From positions 2,299,001 through 2,363,000 of the forward strand of contig NC_134970.1 of the NCBI RefSeq assembly GCF_965638725.1: a DNA stretch of 64,000 nt, in the 5' to 3' direction. Source of the stretch: Aptenodytes patagonicus. Taxonomy: Eukaryota > Chordata > Aves > Sphenisciformes > Spheniscidae. The notes under the pieces are model-generated. The model saw only the letters and a list, made by a program, of their open reading frames with translations, made no database searches and had not been told where the DNA came from. Of this stretch, positions 19,751 through 38,523 are shown piece by piece; position 1 is the first letter of the stretch, and each line of letters begins with the position of its first letter. The position numbers and the translations under genes were made by a program.

Positions 19751-21421
19751 GTAAATAAATGCTCACGGGATATTTATGCTCAAGTGCACAGAGTACACAA
19801 CATACAGCACAAGTTTACATATGTTGCTTTTTTTTTTAAACCTAAAAAAACATTAGAAAGCAGTAACATAGCAAAATTGCAAGTAGACATGTAACATCCA
19901 TCTCAGTAAACACTAAATGGAGAGATGCAGTTTGCAAACAGCATTCAGAGAGACAGAGGAGCAGCGGGAGAGGTGGAGGTGGCACCAGCAGCGCTCGCCC
20001 AGCACCCTTCAGAGGAGCACGGGTGGGAGTTTGGGACATAACGCCGGGGCAGGCGGTTTCTGGAAGCGCTGGCGGCGATGCCTCTCCTCCCAAGGCTGCT
20101 CCTCAGCCCTGTGGCAGCTGGGCTGGGCTTCCCCGTCACCCACCGCCAAGCTGCCGGGAAGGGGACGCCTTAGAGAGGTGGCAGCTCTAACGTCACAGCC
20201 AGCGTACACAAACTCAAGCTACCCAACCTGGTTTTAAGCCCTTTCCCTCATTTTCCAATTTTCCCCATCGCTGGCAGCAGAGACGGAACAGATTTTGCCT
20301 GAGCGATCATTTTTCTCTAAAACAACCCATAACGCTGATGGGCCAGCCAGCCCCCGGACCGCGGCTCAGGGACAGCGATATGCAGGTCCCATGGGTGGCC
20401 CTGCCACTGCTCCCTGAAGGTGACAGCAGGCACCGCCACCTCTGTGCTAGAAACAGATAGATGGAAAGTCAGGGAAATACAGAGAAACCCCCACTTCGTG
20501 GTGCAATGCTCACGAAGGCACCAAGCCCACTTCCACGCCTCCAAATTCACCACCTCGCCCAGCCCAAGACACCAGCTCCGGTATGACTGACAGCACAAGC
20601 CTCTGCTAATCCTCAGTTCAGGTACGATGTGCAATCATTGTTTATTCTGGGGTATTTGCACGCACGGTGCCAAAGAAATCAGGTGATTTCAAGGAAATAC
20701 CTGGCACAGGGACCTGTCAGCCCATCTGGGGCTGGGAAGATGCGTGGGCTTGTTGACATCACCCCAGCCCGGCCACCCGCAAGAGCTTGGGGCTCAGCAG
20801 GACCCCAGGACCTGTCATGACAGGTACGATTCACCCACACAGCAACAATGACGATCGCAAATCTGCTGCTGCTCTGCTCTAGACACGTGTATTTACACCT
20901 TTCGAAAGTTAAAATGCAGGAGGAAAAGGCTACAGTTAGGCTTTAATTAAAGCACTGAGGCACAAATGCTGCTGTCTGCAGAGACGGCCGAGAGGCTCCA
21001 TCCCACGACCCAGCAGACCACGGCCAAAGCAAAGACCCACTCGACAGGAATAAGGGACCCACAGTCAGTGATCCAAAACTGCAGACCCAATTTTTAGCAG
21101 TGATCAAAAATTATGACCACCAACATATTAGCAGCTACATTCATGAATCCTGGCAGGTAAAAATATATATCTTGTCTCCTTACAACCATTAACTACCCAA
21201 TGATACAAATATAATTAACTCCTTAGCAAGTAATTACAGCGTAGTGTGTGTAAACATCCTACAGTACATTTCTACTCCTTTTTCCCTGCAGAGCAGGAGG
21301 TTTCTCGGCAGGAGCAGCCAGCCCGATGCAGTGCAGGTTTGTGCGTTTAGAGCATTACTGGAGAGTGACAACAAGGATTACCACACAACAGGCTATAAAT
21401 CTCTTCCTTCAACATTCCACA

Positions 21422-21439
21422 CCCCCCCCCCCCCCCCCC
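21422..21439. repeat. Poly-C tract (18 C)
   Basis: Uninterrupted run of 18 cytosines. On the minus strand, the likely sense strand of the PFKFB2 3' UTR, this is an 18-G run that could form a G-quadruplex. Length is likely polymorphic and prone to sequencing error. Confidence 0.9.
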
Positions 21440-24400
21440 TTTCCTGGCTTATTTCTAAGCACTGTAACATTTAAAACCAAGGAACAGACGGCGCGGCTCT
21501 TGCAGAAGGCTGCAGCAAACCTGCGCCCCGGTGGGAACAGCCCAAGGAACAAAACTAATAAAACTCAGTTTCTCACCCACTGAACTTCCTCCCTCCATGG
21601 CGCAGCTTTAGATCAACACAAGCTTCTGCTCCACATAAATCCGGAAGGGTTAGAATTAGAGCCTTGGCCTTTGCCATGGACGTCTCCATCTCGGCTTTCT
21701 CAAATTAAAGCTCTGGGAGTGTTTAAAACAACTGGGTTTGAGCTCAAAATCCCCATGTAAACCTCAGGCTTCCAGGCTGCTGAGCTCCTCCGCAGCCAGG
21801 GCACCGACGTTTCCCAAGCACAGGTCCCTACTGTAGGTATGGCCAACATTTATTCACACATTTAAAATAAGCAACCTGGGTCCCAGAAGTTGCTCCTATA
21901 AATCCTGGAGTCACTGGAAACAGCAGGTCCAGAACAGCCTCCTGCTTCGTACCTAAATGCTCCTTTCTTCACCCAACCTGAGGATTTTGCCCTTCTTGCA
22001 AGAACAGCAGGAGTGGGGTAAAATGGGAGTTTGGCAAAACACAAGTCAAGACTCGTGGGAGAAAACTAAAGTTTGGGGTTTCGGTGGGGATTTAAGTAAC
22101 ACGCAGCCACCACACGAGCTGCGCCACAGGGGAGTTTCACCATCTGTGCACTAAATACTAAAGCAGCTTAAATTCTATTAAGACAGCATTATACATTAGT
22201 AATGTTCACAGCTTATTTATAGGCAAATTTAAAGACTTCTTGTGAGCCTAACATCTGGTACATTAAAAAGACAACTGGTAAAAATCATGTGCTTCTTGCA
22301 AATCCTGCACACGCGGCCCCGCTGCTCCCAGACACCGAGCAAAGCGGTGCTCTGATTTTTTCTGTTGTAATAGAGAAAAGCGTCCATAAAACCCGCGGAA
22401 AAAAAAAAATCAGTGAGAGGATGAGGCTCAGATCAGGGTGCAAAGCTAAAGCAGGACTTGAGCTCAGATCCGACAGCACTGGTAGCTACGCTGTTCCCAG
22501 CGTAGGAGCTTTTATTCCCTTCTGCCCCTCACAGGAGACGTCCCGCAGGATTTGCTGACTTGGAGTGCCTTGTGTTATACCATGTGCAAAAGCCTTCCCA
22601 GAGCAAAGGAACAGGCTCAGGCTGGGGGATTCAAATCAGCAGTCATGAAAGCAAAGTCAAATGATAGCTGGAGCTCTGTCGATAGTTAAGTAACACAGTA
22701 ACTGCATTTGAATTTGGAAATGGTAACAGTTAAACAAAAACTTGGGGATTTGGTCTGATAACACGTCTTCCAAAGAAAAGCTGCTTCAGCGAGTCTGGAC
22801 ATGACCATTTTGTCCTCGCATACGCTGCGGTTAATTTTGCCATCTAACCAGGAGGAAAGACAAGGGGCACTATTTTAACGCCTCAGAAAGCCCAGGGATA
22901 AGTTAGCTCACACATATTAAAAGCAGGTTGAAAAATCTCCATAATAAATTTTCTCCAATCTCATTGACGGACGTTTCAGCATCCAGAAAGAAAAGACACA
23001 GACAGACTCTAAAAACACATTTCAGAGGAGAGTACTGGCCAAAGCGGCATGCGGCTCACTGTGCTCCGGGGGTGCTCGAGTCCCATCCGCAGGGCTCCTC
23101 CCGGCCACGGAAATCCCAGCCGAATTCGAGATGAGAGCACAAACCTCTACACTGTTAAACCAGCCATCCTCTACAAAAAAAAAAAAGGTGTAGGTTATAA
23201 CAAGGGTAAGTCAGGAGATGGTAAAGCAGGGGACAGCAGAGCTCAGCTCAGTGCCGGGGGATGGACAGACAGACACTTTGCAGCAGCCAGCGGCAGGAGG
23301 ATCCAACCAGCTCCACACAGTTGGTCTACGTGACAGTGACCATCTGAGGATTTACTTATTTACTCCTCCCTGAGCAAATAACAAGCTGCTTCACATTTTG
23401 CGTCGTCCTTTAACCTCCTGCAAAGCTCCGCACGGAGGGTTTCCCAGTCTCAGCCTGAGACCATGCAAGCTCAGCTTTACTGGAGCATCTCCTAGGACAG
23501 CAGGCAATAACAAAGCAGGCTGGTTACTCAGGGTTACTCATTTTATTTATCTTCTCCATAGGAAAATACACTTCCAGGACAAACGTAAGAAACATTAATC
23601 ATTTTGCATATTAACCACAATAAATACTTATAGTTTTGATAAAACTCCTTCCATTGCCTCACCGAGGGTCCGACAGACGACAGGAACACACTCAGGTCAG
23701 TACAAGCAAATTATACATTTACAAAAGCACAATCACACAAGTTAGAATCGGACAGCCAGGATTTCCTACAGCTGCTGTTCATGCAGTGTTTCAGAGCACA
23801 GAAAATGCTCGGAAGGGCTCCGAGTACGTGCAGCGTTTAGTGCCCGCTCCGCTCAGCTGCAGCACTTTTGGAGAACGCAAACTGATGTGTAAATCAATAT
23901 GTGCAATTTGTCTTGTTACCTAACCAGCACTGTTTTGCAATAAAGAAAAAAGGCACAGCTATCGAGCCAATTTGCTGACAATTAACAGTAGGCATCAACA
24001 CTTAAAATCCAACAGTCAGGAAATCCAAACCCTACATATTTTCCATTTGTAATTAAAAAAAAAAGTATCTAAACAGCTTTCCCAACAACGACACTTAAAA
24101 AGTAACCATCATCAGACAGAGGTAATCCATAATAGCTGCTCACATGCTACTTTGTCAAGCAAAACACCAGCACTAAGAAGGAAGGTTTGTACTGGGATCA
24201 AGGAAGTTGGACGGAGTTACCTTCATTTATCTGCAAACCCTCCTAGGAAATCTATGTTACTCGTTTAAACATAGCAGAAAAAGAAACACTTGAAGCACAG
24301 CGTTAGAAAAGTAATTTTGCAAAGCTGGCATATATATTCATTTTTAAACACACAGCTCCTTTCGGCTCAGAGTAAAGGCAAATCCAAAGGGGCAAGGCTT

Positions 24401-27304
24401 TGATTTTTAGCCTGTGGATAATTTTCCTCTGATTTGATTCTAAATTAATATTACTCAGTATAGGAACAATGATTTACCAGATTTATCACAAGCTCCCCCA
24501 GCTCAGGTTCTTTCTCCTTTTCCCCTCATCTTCAACATTAAGGCCTCTGAAACCCAGGGAGACAGGCAACTTTAGGAGAAAAGCGCCCTTTTTGCATTGC
24601 TACTGGTTGGCCCATTCCCAAGTCGGCCATCCCGACGCGGGAGATGCACTACGGCAACATTCGAGCTCGATGCTTTGTGCGCTTCCGCAGCTTTGGCAGG
24701 ACAGTCACCCTGCTTTGCCAGTAAGAAAACTCCGCAGCATTATTAAAAATGCTATCACAAACTAGGGAACAGGAGACAGGGACATGTAACTTCAGGATCA
24801 ATCCCGTACCTTTGTATCCTATGAAATGTGTGTAAATACCAGCGACGTAGAAAGACAGAGCAGTTTCATTGAGAAGATTGTTGGAAGAGCTTCATTTCAA
24901 GTACAAAGCGCAATTAAAGTAAAAAGCTGCACATCCAGATTGCTAAATACATTCAAGCAGGAGTTTCTCAGGCCTGGAGGAACGCTACCTGGGCAGAGGC
25001 AGGAGCTGCGCCTTCCTCACCTGGAAAAGATGAGCCGCATCCTATGGCGGCGAGAGCTGCGCCCCATCACCGCGGGGACCTCCCTGCCGCAGCAAAACGG
25101 GAGCCAGCTCCCCACCCATACCTGAATCCTCTCTTAACACTTGACGTCTGGAAACCGAACCAGCTACCGCTGTACTTTCTCTGTACTAAACCCAGCTCTC
25201 CCTTTGATGCCAGAGCACCAGGAGTGAGAGGATTTGCCCAAAGCCCCAGGGCAGAGGCAAGGAGGGAGCAGAGCTTTGCCGAAAGCAAGAGCAGGCAGCC
25301 CACACGCAGCTACCTGAAGCCTCTGAGGACACAGCTTGTGCCACCTCTGAGCCCACCCTGAGGCACTGCCACCCTTGGGTGCTCCCCAGCACAGCCTGCT
25401 GCTCCCGCAGGGGGAGACCATCGCGCTCCCAAAGGTGGGTGGAAGCAGCCGGGTGCTGGGGGTCACCCCGGTGCACGGGGACGAGCATGGCACCACACAG
25501 AGGATGCGGCACGGGCGCTACAGGAGCCACAGGCTGCCGAGAGCCGTCCCACAGCCCCATGCAGTGACCTGCTGTGCAATACAGCTGGGCCCCCAGACAG
25601 AGCACCTAAATTGCAAAAAACTTTTACAAGACAAAAAACATCAGTTGCATGTACTGCATGAGGCGAAACACCCGATAAGCCAAGCGAGGGGTTGCAGCGG
25701 GGTCTGTCACAGCCACCAGCAGAGCAGGGGCGTGGGGACGAGCCTCGGGGCCAACGGGAGCGCGGCGAAGCGAGGGCATCTCTGGCCTTTCTGCGTGGGG
25801 CGGCAGCCAAGGTCTCATCCGAGCCCCTTAGTCGGAGGCCGAGAGGGAAGCCAAGGTCTCGCGGGTGATGCTAGCTGCTGGCTCCCTGGAGAGGGGGGAC
25901 AGACAAGGACATGTTCTCCCCTTAGGGTGGGAGAAAGAGTCCTGCTCTCTTCACCCCCGTTCAAAGATGCCTCCGAGGGGATGTGATGGTGAGGACTCGG
26001 TGACAACTGCCAGCAACACAGAAAGGTTTATCCACCCAGCTGCTTTCCAAGCACGTGCTAAACCCACCCAGCTCCCTCGAGTCACGGGGAGCTGGGACTG
26101 AACAGATCCACTCCCATCCAGGCTGCGATCCAACGACTCCTGCAAAATCCCTGCGGTAAGTATCATCACCACACCCCATGCCTGGTGGAGAGGAGACATA
26201 AGTGGGACCCACTCAGTACAAGCTATGTGACTCAGCCCAGCAGCGCCAGCACAGAGCACTCCCACGTCCTGGTCCAGGGACGGAGCAAGCTCGGAGTGAA
26301 ACGCACTTTTGCAGGCAGCCAGCACAAGCACGATGAACCAGTAAGTCCCGCTGGAGCCCCTGGATCAGTGGGCTCAGCCTGGTAACATATTCCTCCCCCA
26401 CTGAGGTCCCCCTTAATGACAGGTTATTATACAGCAAAAGACTTCCTTCTGCTCCATGCCTTTGTCTTTCCCCAAAGTAGTTTCCATGCAACATTAATCA
26501 AGAGAAGTCCGACTTACTAAACCAAAAGAGAGTACATACAAGCTGCTTTCAGTGGTACTCACAGGCAAGCATTTCCCCCTTGAGGCTGCAAAGGAAAAAG
26601 AAACAGCACAGGAAAGCTCATAGTGCATTTTAAAGGAGATTTAAAAAGAATAGTAAAAGCAGCAAAGGAAACGAGGAAAGAAGTGAAGCAACCCCAAAGA
26701 TTTCATGTTAGGGAGCTCAGGGCAGGCTTGTATCACAGCAGGAGCTGGTACAAGGCATGGACATCGCGTGCTGCGGTGCCCGGCCACCTCCTCCACTGCT
26801 GCTCGTCTCAAGGGCTCCATTCAGGCGAGAGGACTCAGGACAGCACAATTCCCCACCGCCTGCACGGCCCCAGAACCCAGGGTTTCTAAATGCTCTTTCA
26901 TCCCAGAGCTATCAGTGCTTTGACATTACGATGATGAACTGCAAACAGGGAGCGGTCGGGGTAGGGATCCCCATCCTGGGGCTGCCCAGTTGGAGACACC
27001 CACAAATTAAGACCTCGGGCAGTCAGGATCCTCTCCAGCTGAGACTCTTCATCCAGAACCGCTGTGGGCCAAACTCACCCCAATGCAAAGCCCCGTCTGG
27101 TTCAGCTCCCACCGGAGCCCCAGGATTTTGGAGATGTCTAAGCCTCATGCTCTTCACCGAGTATGAAAACACCAGCGACATTCACCTGCACTGCATCGCC
27201 CCTTTTACTCTCTGGCCACTTACTCTGCTAACAGGGAGGAGAACAAGAAGCTGGGCTCACTGAATAGCTTGGAAAACATTAACCTCTAAAGTACCCAAGA
27301 TTAT

Positions 27305-27310
27305 TTTATT
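27305..27310 (-). terminator. PFKFB2: Candidate proximal poly(A) signal of PFKFB2
   Basis: AATAAA on the minus strand about 720 nt after the stop codon. It would give a short-UTR isoform if used. Confidence 0.3.
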
Positions 27311-28027
27311 TTTAAACAGCTTTGGTAATGATGGCTGTCTCTGCACAAGGAGCCCAGCCAAGACCTCCTTGAAGCCCATGACACACCTCCTCTCCACCTC
27401 ATCTAACAGGCAGCAGCGTGCAGCTCACTCTGCCTGCAGTCTCCCAGGCACAGACAAACTCCTAATTTAGCAGAGAAACAATTTTAAATGAGCAAAGAAA
27501 CAAACAGGGCTTCGCATCCAACACTGATGAGGACCTACGTGCTTCTAAGCTGAAAGAAACGCCAAGCACCAAAACCCAAGCTGCTTTAATCTGGGCACCC
27601 AAAGAGCCCAAACTTTGTTCAACAAGCTGCTGACGTCGGGATCTGCAGGGAAACGGGCACTGACAAAATCAGACACAAACATTTCCTACCCAGTCGCTCT
27701 GGGGCTAGAGAAACACTTGGCTGCAGTATCAAATTAGGACAAAGAGGGTATTTGTAACTCTTTCCAATCAGGTTTTTGCTGGAAAGCAAGATACTACCCA
27801 GAATTAACCACCCTACCAAAACCCTATTGCACCGATGGAAACTCGCCTGCATGGAGCCTGATTTTTGAAAGCCTCTGGCACCACAATTCTAGTTTAATGG
27901 GGCAAATTTTGGGTTTTGGGGAGGTTTTTTGTGTTTTGTTTTGTTTCTTCTTTAAGGGAGTCTAATCCAGAATGATTTTCATGTGGGAACAGAGATAGTG
28001 ATTAAGACCCTGGGAAGGGTCTGTATT

Positions 28028-36712
<8,685 letters not shown>

Positions 36713-36733
36713 GGCTCCGCGCCGCCGCGCCAC

Positions 36734-36785
36734 ATGCAAATCGCATGCAAATCGCATGCAAATCGCATGCAAATCGCACGCAAAT
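36734..36785. promoter_or_regulatory. Array of octamer (ATGCAAAT) sites at 11-bp period
   Basis: Perfect ATGCAAAT octamers at 36734-36741, 36745-36752, 36756-36763 and 36767-36774. A one-base variant (ACGCAAAT) is at 36778-36785. The repeat unit is ATGCAAATCGC, so sites recur every 11 bp, close to one helical turn, on the same face of DNA. A sixth perfect octamer stands alone at 36834-36841. ATGCAAAT is the consensus for POU-domain factors such as Oct-1/POU2F1. The array begins 22 bp upstream of the PFKFB2 ATG. Confidence 0.9.
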
Positions 36786-36833
36786 CGCGCGCCGGCGAAC
36801 GGCGTCACGTCACGGGTGCGGGCGCGCTCCGCT

Positions 36834-36841
36834 ATGCAAAT
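36834..36841 (+). promoter_or_regulatory. Solitary octamer site
   Basis: Perfect ATGCAAAT 48 bp beyond the array, in the gap towards YOD1. Being outside the tandem repeat, it may be the ancestral site from which the array was copied. Confidence 0.75.
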
Positions 36842-36919
36842 GAGATGGGCGACGGCCGCGGCGCGCTCCGGCCTCCCCCCCCACACACCCCGCCCCTCCC
36901 CGCCGCGGGCCGGCGGCTC

Positions 36920-36946
36920 TCCGATTGGCCGCAGGCCGGCCAATGA
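36920..36946. promoter_or_regulatory. Paired opposed CCAAT boxes
   Basis: GATTGG (inverted CCAAT) near 36922 and GGCCAATGAC near 36937 lie about 16 bp apart in opposite orientation. They are candidates for NF-Y binding in this TATA-less bidirectional promoter. Confidence 0.7.
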
Positions 36947-36963
36947 CGGGGCGCGGCGGGAGG

Positions 36964-36973
36964 TCTCGCGAGA
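36964..36973. promoter_or_regulatory. TCTCGCGAGA palindrome
   Basis: Exact TCTCGCGAGA, a conserved palindrome known from TATA-less and bidirectional CpG-island promoters. It lies 68 bp upstream of the YOD1 ATG. Confidence 0.8.
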
Positions 36974-37040
36974 GCGGGCGGGAGCGGAAGCGGCGGCCGG
37001 TCGGTGGCGGCGGCGGCGGCGCGGGGCGGCCCCGCCGAGG

Positions 37041-38474
37041 ATGCTGCGGCTGCGCTGCAAGGCCCGGAGCGGCACCCACCCGCTGCCCGGCCTCACGGCC
37101 CACTCCCGCCTCCGCGACATGCAGGCCGCCCTGGCCGCCCTCACCGGCGTCCCCGCCCCGGCCCAGCGCCTCCTTCTCGGTTTCCCGCCGCGGAGCCTGG
37201 ACCTCAGCGACGGCGAGCGGCGGCTCGGCGACCTCGGCATCCACTCGGGTGAGGGCCGGGCGGGAGCCCCGGGCCTGCGCGGTGGGGCGGGGGCGGGTGC
37301 CGGCGCTTTATGGCCTCTGCCGCCCCGCCGGCTGCAATTACCTTAATTAAAAGAGGCTGCGGCCCAGCACGCCCCTCACCAGCCGGACGTCGGGCCGGTT
37401 CCTCCTCCCGGGGGCAGCTGTCAACACCCGGCTCGGGAGCGACTGCTGCTCGCCGGTAGCGCCGGTGGTGGTTTTGCCCGCGTCCCGGGGGTCCGGAGGC
37501 AAACGCGCGGGGCTGGCGGGGGACGGGGACCCGGGACCCGCCAGGTGAGCGCGCCGGAGCCCGCCGCCTGCGCTCGATCGGCGGGTTGTGGAGCCGCCGG
37601 CTGCTTCGGCTGCGGCCGTTTCCCATCAGGAGGCCGTGCTGCTGGGGGAAACGGGCGCGATCCTTAATAACGACAACGCAGCCGTGTTGTTCTGCTTTAG
37701 GAGCAGCAGCGTCTTTAACTCCCGTCTGCGTATTTCTCTCAATTCTCCTTCCTTCTGCGTTTGGCAGGTGATACGCTAATAGTTGAAGAGGATACGTCCA
37801 AACCCAAGACTGACTCGCCTGTAGTTGCAAAAAGAACGATGTCCAACTCGGTCAGGGAGGCCGTGCCTGTGCTCGCCAGGAGGGTTGTGCCGGCAGACAA
37901 CTCCTGTCTCTTCACCAGCGTGTACTATGTGGTGGAGGGGGGCGTTTATGACCCGGGCTGCGCTCCAGAGATGCGCAGCCTTATAGCCCAGATAGTAGCA
38001 AGCGATCCTGAATCTTACTGTGAGGCAGTTCTAGGGAAGACTAACAGGGAGTATTGTGACTGGATCAGAAGAGAAGAGACTTGGGGAGGAGCCATCGAAG
38101 TGTCCATTTTATCCAAATTCTACCAGTGCGAAATCTGTGTGGTGGACACACAGACAGTCAGAATCGACCGTTTTGGGGAAGACGCCGGTTACAGTAAGCG
38201 GGTCCTGTTAATTTATGATGGGATTCATTACGATCCGCTCGAGCGCAAAATCCCCGACTCGGACATTCCTCCCCAGACCATTTTCTCCACAACTGATGAT
38301 ATTGTTCTTGCTCAAGCATTGGAGTTGGCAGATGAAGCCAGACGGAAGAGGCAGTTTACCGACGTGAATCGCTTTACGCTGAGGTGCATGGTGTGCCAGA
38401 AGGGACTCACTGGACAAGTGGAAGCCAGAGAACACGCCAAGGAGACCGGACACACCAACTTCGGAGAAGTGTGA
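37041..38474 (+). CDS. YOD1: Ubiquitin thioesterase OTU1
   Basis: Deubiquitinase of the OTU family that works with p97/VCP in ER-associated degradation. Two coding exons, 37041-37248 and 37768-38474, joined in phase 1 (GTGAGG donor, TTTGGCAG acceptor), give 915 nt, 304 aa. The N-terminal UBX-like domain spans about residues 1-70 ([12 protein letters not shown]). The OTU domain has catalytic Cys116 in [10 protein letters not shown] and the His of GIHYDPL near 218. A C2H2 zinc finger at about 274-298 has CMVCQKG and HAKETGH. Human YOD1 is 348 aa with a 44-residue N-terminal extension that is missing here; the start chosen has A at -3 and aligns with human MWRLRCKAK. OTU numbering shifts by exactly 44 (human Cys160). 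Confidence 0.98.
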
Positions 38475-38517
38475 CGTCTACATGAGGATGGTTACATCGA
38501 CTACCTCACCGATCCAG

Positions 38518-38523
38518 AATAAA
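38518..38523 (+). terminator. YOD1: Proximal poly(A) signal of YOD1
   Basis: AATAAA 43 nt after the TGA stop codon. It lies in a short palindrome (CCAGAATAAAATTCTGG). Confidence 0.5.

Larger units (their letters stand above)
19751..28027 (-). other. Probable long 3' UTR of PFKFB2 and flanking non-coding DNA
   Basis: No splice-bounded domain-bearing frame was found on either strand in these 8 kb. The frames listed around 25.1-26.5 kb are overlapping shadows in GC-rich DNA. The stretch follows the PFKFB2 stop with no other gene start in between, so a long UTR is the simplest reading. An 18-base C run sits at 21422-21439. Confidence 0.4.

Noticed and set aside
25164-26331. Possible coding region within the putative PFKFB2 3' UTR
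   Set aside because: Six frames are open together; translations show no domain or conserved block.
36734-36785. Regularly spaced short repeats taken as a CRISPR-like array
   Set aside because: The unit is 11 bp with no distinct spacers, in a vertebrate promoter; it is a tandem octamer repeat.
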